Source: Comamonas odontotermitis (lineage in GTDB: Bacteria > Pseudomonadota > Gammaproteobacteria > Burkholderiales > Burkholderiaceae_C). From it: a DNA stretch of 64,000 bases. The DNA is taken from NCBI RefSeq assembly GCF_020080045.1, contig NZ_CP083451.1:2046001-2110000 (forward strand), given 5' to 3'. This document shows positions 54,887-63,486 of this stretch, piece after piece; position 1 is the stretch's first letter, and the number at the start of each line of letters is the position of its first letter. The translations under genes were made by a program, and so were the position numbers. The notes beneath the pieces were generated by a model that did not search any database, was not told the origin of the DNA, and was given only the letters and a program-made list of their open reading frames with translations.

Positions 54887-57277
54887 ATGCACAAGATCAT
54901 TGCGCAGATTGCCGGGGAGTTGAAGGTTGCCGAATCGCAGGTGAAATCGGCGGTGGAATTGCTCGATGGCGGCGCCACCGTCCCGTTCGTCGCCCGTTAC
55001 CGCAAGGAAGCCACGGGCGGCCTCGATGACACGCAATTGCGCACACTGGACGAGCGCCTGGGCTACCTGCGCGAGCTGGAAGACCGCCGCGGCACCGTGC
55101 TCAAGGCCATCGACGAGCAGGGCAAGCTCACCGACGCGCTGCGCCTGGCCATTGCCAACGCCCCCACCAAGCAGGAGCTGGAAGACATCTACCTGCCGTT
55201 CAAGCAAAAGCGCCGCACCAAGGGCCAGATTGCCAAGGAATTCGGCATCGAGCCGCTGGCCGACAAACTGTTTGCCGACCCCTCGCTTGATCCGCACAAG
55301 GAGGCCGAGGCCTTCTGCAAGCCCGCCACCACACTGGACGACGGCAAACCCGGCCCCGATTTCTCGACCACCTTCGCCGTGCTCGACGGCGTGCGCGACA
55401 TCCTCTCCGAGCGCTGGGCCGAAGACCCGTCCCTGGTGCAGAAGCTGCGCGAGTGGCTGTGGGATGAAGGCCTGCTCCAGTCCAAGAAGGTGGAAGCCAA
55501 GAACGAAAACGACCCCGAGGTTGCCAAGTTCCGCGACTACTTCGAGTACGACGAGCCCATCGGCCGCGTGCCGTCGCACCGCGCGCTGGCCGTCTTCCGT
55601 GGCCGCGCGCTCGAAATCCTTGAAGCCAAGCTGGTGCTCCCCGTGGAGCCCGAACCCGGCCAGCCGAGCCTTGCCGAAGGAAAGATCGCGCTGCACCTGG
55701 GCTGGAGCCACGCCAAGCGCGCGGCCGATGACCTGATCCGCAAGTGCGTGGCCTGGACCTGGCGCGTCAAGCTCAGCCTCTCGACCGAGCGCGACCTGTT
55801 CTCCCGCCTGCGTGAAGACGCTGAAAAAGTCGCCATCAAAGTCTTTGGCGACAACCTGCGCGACCTGCTGCTGGCAGCACCTGCCGGCCAGCGCTCTGTG
55901 ATCGGCCTGGACCCCGGCATCCGCACCGGCGTGAAGGTGGCCGTGGTTGACAGCACCGGCAAGCTGGTCGACACCACCACCATCTATCCGCACGAGCCCC
56001 GCCGTGACTGGGATGGCTCGCTCGCCGTACTCGCCAAGCTGGTGGAAAAGCACAACATCAACCTGATTGCCATCGGCAACGGCACTGCCAGCCGCGAAAC
56101 TGACAAACTGGCAGCCGATCTGATCAAGATCGCCAGCCAGGCCGACAAGAAGATCGACAAGGTTGTGGTGAGCGAGGCGGGCGCCTCGGTCTATTCGGCC
56201 AGCGAATTTGCCGCGCAGGAAATGCCCGACATCGACGTGAGCCTGCGTGGCGCGGCAAGCATTGCCCGCCGCCTGCAGGACCCGCTGGCCGAGCTGGTCA
56301 AGATCGACCCCAAGAGCATCGGCGTGGGCCAGTACCAGCACGATGTGAACCAGAGCGAACTCGCGCGCCAGCTTGACGCCGTGGTTGAAGACTGCGTGAA
56401 CTCCGTGGGCGTCGACCTGAACACGGCATCGGCCCCGTTGCTCTCCCGCGTCTCGGGCCTCTCGGGCTCGGTGGCCAAGTCGGTGGTGCGCTGGCGCGAT
56501 GCCAACGGCAGCTTCCAGAACCGCAAGCAACTCATGGAAGTGGCGGGCCTGGGCGCCAAGACCTTCGAGCAGGCTGCGGGCTTTCTGCGCATTCGCGGTG
56601 GCGACAACCCGCTGGATGTCACCGGTGTCCACCCCGAAACCTACCCGGTGGTCGAGCAGATCATCGTCAGAACCGGCAAACCCATCGGCGAGATCATGGG
56701 CCGTGGCGAAGTGCTCAAGTCGCTCAAGCCCGAACAGTTTGCCGACGACCGGTTTGGCGCCGTCACCATCAAGGACATTCTGGGCGAGCTGGAAAAGCCC
56801 GGCCGCGACCCGCGCCCTGACTTCGTTGTGGCCCGCTTCAACGACGGCGTGGAAGACATCAAGGACCTGCGCGAGGGCATGACGCTCGAAGGCACGGTCA
56901 GCAACGTGGCCCAGTTCGGTGCCTTCGTCGACCTGGGCGTGCACCAGGACGGCCTCGTCCACGTCAGCCAGATGAGCCACAAGTTCATTGAAGACGCCCG
57001 TGAAATCGTCAAGACCGGCCAGATCGTCAAGGTCAAGGTGCTCGAAGTCGATGTGGACCGCAAGCGCATCAGCCTCACCATGAAGCTCGACGCAGCCCCC
57101 GCCAGGCGCGATGGCCCGCGCGACAACCGCTTTGAAAGCGCAGGCCGGGGCAACAGTTACGGCGGCAATCGCGGCGGCGGCCGGGACAGCTATGCCCAGC
57201 CCCAGCGTGGCAACCAGCCCACACAGCAGGGCGCCATGGCCTCTGCATTTGCCAAACTGCAAGGCCTCAAGAAATAA
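54887..57277 (+). CDS. tex: Tex, S1 RNA-binding transcription accessory protein
   Basis: A nucleic-acid-binding protein linked to transcription and RNA decay, 796 residues. The N-terminal helix-turn-helix and RNase-H-like (YqgF) domain, with SVIGLDPGIRTGVKVAVVDS, is followed by helix-hairpin-helix repeats (SSAPLLSRVSGLSGSVAKSV-like) and a C-terminal S1 domain (EGMTLEGTVSNVAQFGAFVDLGVH). A Gly/Arg-rich tail (RGNSYGGNRGGGRDSY) follows the S1 domain. The ATG at 54887 has GAGCGAGAG upstream; a TTG at 54869 is less likely. A strong terminator follows. Confidence 0.94.
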   Translation: MHKIIAQIAGELKVAESQVKSAVELLDGGATVPFVARYRKEATGGLDDTQLRTLDERLGYLRELEDRRGTVLKAIDEQGKLTDALRLAIANAPTKQELEDIYLPFKQKRRTKGQIAKEFGIEPLADKLFADPSLDPHKEAEAFCKPATTLDDGKPGPDFSTTFAVLDGVRDILSERWAEDPSLVQKLREWLWDEGLLQSKKVEAKNENDPEVAKFRDYFEYDEPIGRVPSHRALAVFRGRALEILEAKLVLPVEPEPGQPSLAEGKIALHLGWSHAKRAADDLIRKCVAWTWRVKLSLSTERDLFSRLREDAEKVAIKVFGDNLRDLLLAAPAGQRSVIGLDPGIRTGVKVAVVDSTGKLVDTTTIYPHEPRRDWDGSLAVLAKLVEKHNINLIAIGNGTASRETDKLAADLIKIASQADKKIDKVVVSEAGASVYSASEFAAQEMPDIDVSLRGAASIARRLQDPLAELVKIDPKSIGVGQYQHDVNQSELARQLDAVVEDCVNSVGVDLNTASAPLLSRVSGLSGSVAKSVVRWRDANGSFQNRKQLMEVAGLGAKTFEQAAGFLRIRGGDNPLDVTGVHPETYPVVEQIIVRTGKPIGEIMGRGEVLKSLKPEQFADDRFGAVTIKDILGELEKPGRDPRPDFVVARFNDGVEDIKDLREGMTLEGTVSNVAQFGAFVDLGVHQDGLVHVSQMSHKFIEDAREIVKTGQIVKVKVLEVDVDRKRISLTMKLDAAPARRDGPRDNRFESAGRGNSYGGNRGGGRDSYAQPQRGNQPTQQGAMASAFAKLQGLKK

Positions 57278-57299
57278 TCGAGGCCAGGACGCGACCAGC

Positions 57300-57333
57300 G
57301 CCGCAAGCTCCGCAAGGGGCTTGCGGCTTTTTT
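57300..57333 (+). terminator. Rho-independent terminator after tex
   Basis: GCCGCAAGC / GCTTGCGGC stem (9 bp) with a 10-base loop and six T. Confidence 0.88.
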
Positions 57334-57365
57334 ATGCTCTACAGGGTCAGATGCATCGAGGGGTT

Positions 57366-58673
57366 ATGAGAAACAAGAACAGCGAAAACAACAAAAACAA
57401 AAGCCAAGGCCGCATGGCCATGGGCATGCTGCTGGTGCTGGTGGTCGTCCTCATGGCAGGTATCAAGATGAGCTACCGGGGCTGGACCTCGCTCGGCCAG
57501 GCCAAGAACAAGGCGCAGGCCGAGCAGCCTGCCCCGCTGGTGTGGCCGCCCCAGGCTGCGCCGGAGTCGGAGCCGTTCTGCCACACCGTCAAACTGACCC
57601 TGCCGCAGTTGGACAAAGCCAACGAAGAAGGCTTTGCCGTTGACCAGGGCCGCCGCTGCATCACCCGCGAAGCCATGCGCGCGCACGACGAATACTTGGC
57701 GCAGCGCGCCCGGAGCAAGGCCGAGCGCGATGCCAATGAAAGCCGCCATGCGCTGGAGCAAAAGCTGCAGGCCGAACTGGAGCAGGCCGTGGCCCAGCAG
57801 GTGGCGCAGGGCGGCATCACGCTGCAAAACCTGGGGCAGGCGCGCGAAGGCAAAACCACCCAGGTCGCCAATGTGCTGCTGCCGAGCGCTGGCGGCGCTG
57901 CCAAACCACTGCCCAAGCCACCTGCAGAGCTGTTTGTGCCCGTCACCTACCATAGCGGCGGCATGCCGCTGGCCGGCTTTGTCACCCCCAATCCCAAGGA
58001 CGGCAAACGCCATCCCGTCATCATCTGGCTCACCGGCGGCGACAGCAACACCCTGGACGACTTCTGGACCGAAGGCACGCCCGGCAACGACCAGAGCGCC
58101 AGTGCCTTCCGCAAGGCCGACATGGTCATGATGTTTCCCACCCTGCGAGGCGGCAACAGCAACCCGGGCCAGCGCGAATATTTCTGGGGCGAGGTGGACG
58201 ACGTGACCGCCGCCGTGCTGTTTGCAGCCCGGCTGCCGTATGTGGACCCGGCCCGCATTTACTTGGGTGGCCACAGCACCGGCGCCACGCTGGCGCTGCT
58301 CGTGGCCGGCACCGGTTTACCGGTGCAGGGCGTCTTTGCGTTTGGCCCGGTCGCCGATCCGTCCACCTACACATCGAGCCAGCTGCCGGTGGCCTGGAAA
58401 AGGCTGGGCAGCGAAGAGCAGCGCCTGCGTGCGCCCATCCACTGGCTGCACGCCATCAAGGCGCCCACCTGGATCATCGAAGGCGCCAATCCGCCGTCGA
58501 ACATGGCCGCGCAATCCCAGCTGTGCAAGGCACGCAAGTCAGAACAGGTCCACTGCGTGCAGGTGGCGGGACTGGACCACTTCTCGGTGCTGCAGCCGCT
58601 CACCCGCCGCATTGCCGCGCAACTGGCCATGGGCGAAGACCCCAAGCTCGAATCCACGGCCCCGCTGCCGTAG
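57366..58673 (+). CDS. Membrane-anchored alpha/beta-hydrolase (prolyl-oligopeptidase-like)
   Basis: A 435-residue protein with one N-terminal membrane anchor (residues 18-35) after a Lys/Asn-rich head. A helical segment rich in Glu, Gln and Lys (about 95-160) leads to an alpha/beta-hydrolase domain. The nucleophile elbow is GGHSTG with Ser304, and a likely catalytic His is at 405 (GLDHFS). The domain resembles S9 peptidases or acyl esterases; substrate unknown. The TTATGAG start at 57366 is the first ATG after the tex terminator. Confidence 0.75.
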   Translation: MRNKNSENNKNKSQGRMAMGMLLVLVVVLMAGIKMSYRGWTSLGQAKNKAQAEQPAPLVWPPQAAPESEPFCHTVKLTLPQLDKANEEGFAVDQGRRCITREAMRAHDEYLAQRARSKAERDANESRHALEQKLQAELEQAVAQQVAQGGITLQNLGQAREGKTTQVANVLLPSAGGAAKPLPKPPAELFVPVTYHSGGMPLAGFVTPNPKDGKRHPVIIWLTGGDSNTLDDFWTEGTPGNDQSASAFRKADMVMMFPTLRGGNSNPGQREYFWGEVDDVTAAVLFAARLPYVDPARIYLGGHSTGATLALLVAGTGLPVQGVFAFGPVADPSTYTSSQLPVAWKRLGSEEQRLRAPIHWLHAIKAPTWIIEGANPPSNMAAQSQLCKARKSEQVHCVQVAGLDHFSVLQPLTRRIAAQLAMGEDPKLESTAPLP

Positions 58674-58767
58674 AAAACCTACGACTGCTCGCCAATACGC
58701 GCGGGGCCAATCCGGCCCCAGACAACAAGCCATACAGCAAGCCAGCCAGCAACGCAACAAGGCACCA

Positions 58768-58804
58768 AAACGGCGCCATCCCTGCCCGGGGTGGCGCCGT
58801 TTTT
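58768..58804 (+). terminator. Rho-independent terminator after the hydrolase gene
   Basis: AAACGGCGCCA / TGGCGCCGTTT stem (11 bp) with a 13-base GC-rich loop, ending in five T. Confidence 0.85.
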
Positions 58805-58982
58805 CCGTTCCGGGCATCGGCGCCAGACGCTCTGTGCCGTGCCGTCCCGGCACCCGTATGCCCTGGCAGGCGGCCTGCACACTGTTGCCAGGGTTACACA
58901 CATCCTGTACCTGCAAGCACCGGGCATCCCCGGGATGTAACAGGCATGTGTTTAATATGTTTAATATTTATCAATTCTTAGA

Positions 58983-59011
58983 TTGAGATTGAGTTTGAAT
59001 ATTGATAGTAT
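58983..59011 (+). promoter_or_regulatory. Candidate sigma-70 promoter of the response regulator
   Basis: TTGAGA (58983-58988), a 17-base spacer and TAGTAT (59006-59011) in an AT-rich setting. It would give a leader of about 130 bases. Confidence 0.45.
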
Positions 59012-59146
59012 GCAAGTGTAAATACTGCAAAACGCCAATCCCAGTCCCTTTGCCGGCCTTCGCAGCGCCATGTTTCAGGCGTGCGTCCATGCATACCACC
59101 GCGTTGCCGCTGGTTGCGCGGCGGGCAGGTGGGACGAGTAAAAAAA

Positions 59147-59941
59147 ATGACCCCAACATATCCAGAGCCATTGGAGGGCACAGAGATTCTTACTCTGCAA
59201 GATGACTACAAGGACAACGGATTCGAGATGTTCAACAATCCGCCCTCCATGTGGCCGTCCTTTCTGGTGGGACAGCGTGACAAGCCTGTCCGCACCATCG
59301 TGATCGACGATGACATCCACTTTGTCAACGTGCTGCTGCAGGAACTTGCGCTGGACGAACGCATCCAGGTGGTGGGCCGCGCCCTCAATTTCAAGGACGG
59401 CAAGCGCCTGGTGCGCGCCGCCGATTTTGACGTGCTGATCGTCGATCTGAACCTCACCGATCGCTCCGGCGAACTGCTGCTGGAGCTCGCCGCTGCCCAG
59501 AAACCGGCCAGCCAATCCATCGTGTGCACCGCATCCGATCTGGAAGACCATATTCGCCGTGCCCTGGAACTGGGCGCATCCGGGTATCTGCTCAAGCACT
59601 CGTGGTTTGGCTCCTATGCGCAGTCCATCCTGCAGGTGGCCAACGGTGGGGCGGCCATCACGCCTCACTTGGTCAAGCGTCTGTTGAATCACCCCGAACC
59701 GGTGCGGCAGGCACCGGCCAGCATGACAGACGTTCCCAAGACATCGGCAAGTCAGTTGTCGATGCGTGAGCTTGATGTTCTGCGCATGGTCGCCAATGGC
59801 AACACCAGCCTCGAAATTGCATCGCAACTGCAGATCAGCCACATGACGGTCAACACCCACATCCGCAACACCTACCGCAAGCTCCAGGTGCGCTCACGTG
59901 CCCAGGCCGTGCAAAACGCCATGCTGCGGGGCTTGATCTAG
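59147..59941 (+). CDS. NarL/LuxR-family response regulator
   Basis: A two-domain response regulator of 264 residues. The receiver domain (about 50-165) has the acidic pair (TIVIDDDIHF), the phospho-acceptor Asp in VLIVDLNLTD, a Thr in VCTASD and the conserved Lys in YLLKHS, so it looks able to be phosphorylated. The C-terminal LuxR-type helix-turn-helix covers SMRELDVLRMVANGNTSLEI and HMTVNTHIRNTYRKLQV. About 45 extra residues precede the receiver. No histidine kinase is adjacent, so its partner and targets are unknown. Start: the ATG at 59147 is the first after the leader. Confidence 0.87.
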   Translation: MTPTYPEPLEGTEILTLQDDYKDNGFEMFNNPPSMWPSFLVGQRDKPVRTIVIDDDIHFVNVLLQELALDERIQVVGRALNFKDGKRLVRAADFDVLIVDLNLTDRSGELLLELAAAQKPASQSIVCTASDLEDHIRRALELGASGYLLKHSWFGSYAQSILQVANGGAAITPHLVKRLLNHPEPVRQAPASMTDVPKTSASQLSMRELDVLRMVANGNTSLEIASQLQISHMTVNTHIRNTYRKLQVRSRAQAVQNAMLRGLI

Positions 59942-60181
59942 CAATTTGTGCAGAACACGTGCGCAGGTGAAGGCTGAGGGGCGGGGACACGGCTGCGTAC
60001 CACTAGGCGGTGATTTCATGGCCATGGCCCAGCCTGATGTGCGCAGAATGCTTCTCTATCGATAGCAAACTGCGCCAGACGCGACACCGGCACACCCCTG
60101 GATCAGCGGGTGGATGACAGGCAACAGTCCACAAAGCGGCTGAAATGGCATCAAAATGCCAACGCAGCCATTTGCCTGACC

Positions 60182-62851
60182 ATGCCAGACCCACGCTCAC
60201 CCCACCCGCAGCAACCGCCGCACCCGCATTCGCCGCCAAGCGCCCCGTTGCCCCGGCAGGACTCCGCCGCGGAAGCGCACGCCACTGCGCCCACTTCTGC
60301 GCACAGGGAGGGCAGCATGGGATCGGCGGCACCTTCGCAGCCACCGTCACCACCACAGTCTTCACACCCGCTGCAAGCCCCCCCGACACCGCATTCACTG
60401 CATTCTCCGCAGTCACCGCAGCTTGCATCACCTAGCAGCGATGTCCTGGCGCCGCTCCTGTCGATCGTGCCCGGTCTGCGCCTGATGGTCGGCATGGTGA
60501 TTGCCGGGGTCGTCATATTTGGCCTCTATGTGGGCCGCAACGTATTGCTGCCGCTGGCGTTGGCGGCATTGCTCGGCTTCCTGCTCGATCCTGCGGTCAG
60601 CCGCCTCAAGCGTTGGGGGCTGCCCCGGCTGCTGTCCGTGATCCTTGTGGTCATGGTTGCCATTGCAGGGGTGGGAGCAGGGGCCTTGTACGTGGGCAGC
60701 CAGGCCACGGTGTTGAGCGCCGAGCTTCCGACTTACCAGAACACCATCCGCCAGAAGCTGCGCAACCTCAAAGGCTACTTCAAGGGCCCCAGCGTGTTTG
60801 ATGGCGCCTTCAAAGTCTTCAACACCGTCGAGACTGAAATTGCCCTGCCGGATACCGGCAAACCCAAGCCAGCCCGCGCCCAGAAGGTCGAAATCCAGGA
60901 GCCCGCGGCCAAGCCCATCCAGAAAATGCTCGATGTGGTGTCCAAAGTGGGCGAACCGGTTGCCACCGCTGGCATCGTCCTGCTGTTCGTGATCCTGATC
61001 CTGCTCGACCGCAGCGACCTGCAGGATCGCCTGCTGCGCCTCATGGGGCGCAACATGCACATGGCAACCGACGCCCTGGATGAAGCCTCCACCCGCATAG
61101 GCCAGTACCTGCGCATGCAGTTCATCGTCAACCTGAGCTACGGCATCCCCATGTGGCTGGGGCTGTGGTGGATCGGTGTGCCCGGTGCCGCCCTGTGGGG
61201 AGCGCTGGCCGCCGTCATGCGCTTTGTGCCCTACATCGGCCCCATGGTCTCGGCGATCTTTCCCCTCACGCTGGCCTTTGCCGTCGACCCGGGCTGGGAT
61301 CTCCTCCTGTGGACGCTGGCCCTCATCCTCGTGCTGGAGCTGATCAGCAACAACATCATCGAGCCGTGGCTCTACGGCTCCAGCACCGGCCTGTCCACCC
61401 TGTCGATCATCCTGGCCGCCACCTTCTGGACCGCCTTGTGGGGACCTATCGGCCTGATCCTGTCCACGCCGCTCACCGTCTGCCTGCTGGTGCTGGGGCG
61501 CTATATACCTGCCCTGCGGTTCTTCGAGATCCTGCTGGGCAGCGGCGCGGTGTTCGACCCGCCGCAAAAACTCTTCCAGCGCCTGCTGGGCGGCAATGTG
61601 GACGAGGCGGTCGATGTGGCGACCCACCGCATCGATGAAGAGCTGCCTGCCAAACCCACCGGCCAGGACACGGCCAGGGCCGTCACCAGGTTCTACGATG
61701 GCGTGGCGATTCCCGCGCTCAAGCTCGCAGCGCACAACTACCTGAACCAGTCCACGGCAGAACACCGCCTGCGCCTGTCCGTGGGCACGGCAGAGCTAGT
61801 CGAAGAACTGCGGGAGCACTACCCCCCTGCAAAGGCCGTACTTGTGGGGCAGGAAGCCACCGAGCGGGAAGAGGGCGGCAAGCCCGTGCACGAGGCACCC
61901 GGCCGGCCAGCCATACTGTGCGTGGGCCTGCGCTGGGACATTGACGTACAGGCCGCAGCCATGGCCGCCCACGCCCTGCAGCTGTACGGCCTGCCAGCTG
62001 GGCACGACGCCGAAGCACTGCCCGTTTTCCCCCGCGACGCCGATCTCAACACCTGGGCCGGGGTGCGTGCGGTCTGCATCTGCAGCTTTCACCCCCACCC
62101 GCAGACCAAGCTGCGCCAACTGTGCAAGCGCATCCGCCAGCGCTGGCCAGAGCTGGGAATCGTCGTGGCGCTGTGGAACACCGACAACCAGCTGCTCGAC
62201 CCCGATGCCATCCGCGCCATCCAGGCCGACTACGGCGTGCGCACCATCGACGAGCTTGCGCTCCGCATTCAGGTGGAATCGGGCGTTGAACAATGGGTAC
62301 AGCAAGCCGTCAAGCCCGAAATCCCGGCGGGCGAAGACAAGCGCCTCAAGGCCCTGCACAAGAGTGGCGTGCTGCACCCAGTCCACCACGACCAGTACCG
62401 CGAGGCCGCCATACAGGCCTGCAATGCTTTCCAGGTGCCCTGGGCCTACGTCGCCTGGGTCGATAAGGACCGCGTCTACATGCCGGGCGCTGTTTTTGAC
62501 AGTGGCGACAGCGAACTTGCGCAAACGGGCATGGCTCGTGCCGACGCACTGGCCTCCTTCGTGATCGCCGATGGCGCGCCCCTGGTGATCGAAGACACAC
62601 AGCGCAACCCACGCTTTGCGCGCAACCCGCATGTGGACAGCCTGGGCGTGCGCTTCTACGCAGCAGCACCCCTGCGCTACAGGCGGGGGGCCGTTCTGGG
62701 GGCCCTGTGCATACTCGATCAGGTGCCGCGCGACATGAGCGCCGACGACCTCAAGGTGCTCGAAAACATGGCCGACGACTTGATGAAATCGCTGGAAGGC
62801 AGCCACGGAATACCGATAGCTGTCTCTCCAAACCCCGATCCCGCTCGGTAA
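60182..62851 (+). CDS. AI-2E-family-like permease fused to a GAF domain
   Basis: An 889-residue protein. Residues 1-85 are Pro, His and Ser-rich and disordered. About 85-440 form an AI-2E transporter-type membrane domain (eight helices) with VPYIGPMVSAIFPL and SNNIIEPWLYGSSTGLS. The family exports autoinducer-2 or ions (TqsA, YhhT and others); the substrate here is unknown. About 575-680 is a Rossmann-like segment (AILCVGLRWDIDVQAAAM; CICSFHPHPQTKLRQLCK), then a GAF domain near 735-870 (FVIADGAPLVIEDTQRNPRF, APLRYRRGAVLGALCILD). The start at 60182 is the first ATG with no upstream stop-free protein-like sequence. No other gene shares its operon. Confidence 0.82.
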   Translation: MPDPRSPHPQQPPHPHSPPSAPLPRQDSAAEAHATAPTSAHREGSMGSAAPSQPPSPPQSSHPLQAPPTPHSLHSPQSPQLASPSSDVLAPLLSIVPGLRLMVGMVIAGVVIFGLYVGRNVLLPLALAALLGFLLDPAVSRLKRWGLPRLLSVILVVMVAIAGVGAGALYVGSQATVLSAELPTYQNTIRQKLRNLKGYFKGPSVFDGAFKVFNTVETEIALPDTGKPKPARAQKVEIQEPAAKPIQKMLDVVSKVGEPVATAGIVLLFVILILLDRSDLQDRLLRLMGRNMHMATDALDEASTRIGQYLRMQFIVNLSYGIPMWLGLWWIGVPGAALWGALAAVMRFVPYIGPMVSAIFPLTLAFAVDPGWDLLLWTLALILVLELISNNIIEPWLYGSSTGLSTLSIILAATFWTALWGPIGLILSTPLTVCLLVLGRYIPALRFFEILLGSGAVFDPPQKLFQRLLGGNVDEAVDVATHRIDEELPAKPTGQDTARAVTRFYDGVAIPALKLAAHNYLNQSTAEHRLRLSVGTAELVEELREHYPPAKAVLVGQEATEREEGGKPVHEAPGRPAILCVGLRWDIDVQAAAMAAHALQLYGLPAGHDAEALPVFPRDADLNTWAGVRAVCICSFHPHPQTKLRQLCKRIRQRWPELGIVVALWNTDNQLLDPDAIRAIQADYGVRTIDELALRIQVESGVEQWVQQAVKPEIPAGEDKRLKALHKSGVLHPVHHDQYREAAIQACNAFQVPWAYVAWVDKDRVYMPGAVFDSGDSELAQTGMARADALASFVIADGAPLVIEDTQRNPRFARNPHVDSLGVRFYAAAPLRYRRGAVLGALCILDQVPRDMSADDLKVLENMADDLMKSLEGSHGIPIAVSPNPDPAR

Positions 62852-62854
62852 TAG

Positions 62855-62909
62855 GAGCCGTTAACACAACCCGGCAAATCGCAGATTTGCGGTTGAGACA
62901 AGGCGCCGG
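62855..62909 (-). repeat. 55-bp dispersed repeat, copy B
   Basis: Reverse complement of the copy at 17873-17927, 50 of 55 bases identical. It starts three bases after the stop codon of the AI-2E-like gene. In this copy the hairpin GCAAATC-TGC-GATTTGC is perfect. Confidence 0.75.
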
Positions 62910-63008
62910 TCTGTGCTAACAGCTGATAGCGGCTCTGGTCCCTCACCCCGACACCTGTAAACATACAAGCCGCTCTAAAGCCAAAGCTGGCAAAACGTCT
63001 CTCACACC

Positions 63009-63033
63009 ATGCCTGGCGCGACGCGCCAGGCAT
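63009..63033. terminator. 12-bp perfect palindrome, possible terminator
   Basis: ATGCCTGGCGCG and CGCGCCAGGCAT are separated by one base. No T run follows on either strand, so if it terminates it is factor-dependent; it could instead be a protein-binding site. Confidence 0.45.
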
Positions 63034-63189
63034 CCCATCAAAAGCCCTGTGCTCAGAGCCTCCCCCGGCCCCAACGCGCTGTACCAGAGGCCTGGCGGCT
63101 CAAATGTCAGAGCAGAGAAGGGGCTAGCCAGCAGGCAGGCTATTGCGCCACCTGAAGCACTGCCAACTTGCCCCCTCGGGCGGGAGCGG

Positions 63190-63240
63190 CAGCCCCTGGC
63201 CGGACGCCCCTGGCCGGGCGTCCCTAGCCGGGCGCCCCAA
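63190..63240 (+). repeat. 14-bp tandem repeat, about 3.6 units
   Basis: Units begin at 63190, 63204, 63218 and 63232 (partial): the second reads ACGCCCCTGGCCGG and the third GCGTCCCTAGCCGG. The same period and consensus occur at 1502-1540. Confidence 0.7.
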
Positions 63241-63486
63241 TTTTTCAACGGCCCATCAAAGTTTGTGTTGATGAGCCTCGGGCCCGATGACAAGCACTGG
63301 CTGCTATGAGTAGCCACCCATAACTGCTGCGAACACTGCGTCCTGCCACACCACTGTCTGCTGCCTCGCACCACTTCCGGTGCAACGGGTGCTTCACATC
63401 CCATTTCCGGCTGCGCTTTGCTGGCTGGGCATCACGGCTCTGGTCACCACCATGTGGCCGCAATGTTGCTAATTTCCTCGTAAGCA

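Larger units (their letters stand above)
58674..59146. other. Intergenic region with terminator and AT-rich promoter area
   Basis: 473 bases without a gene. It holds a strong terminator (58768-58804), then from about 58940 an AT-rich stretch with direct repeats (TTTAATAT twice, GATTGAG twice) leading to a candidate promoter. It separates the hydrolase from the response regulator. Confidence 0.5.
62852..63486. other. Gene-free region of repeats and palindromes
   Basis: About 635 bases with no gene I can support. It contains a 55-bp dispersed repeat, a 12-bp perfect palindrome and a 14-bp tandem array, each listed separately. The remaining sequence is GC-rich and does not look coding in any frame. 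Confidence 0.5.
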
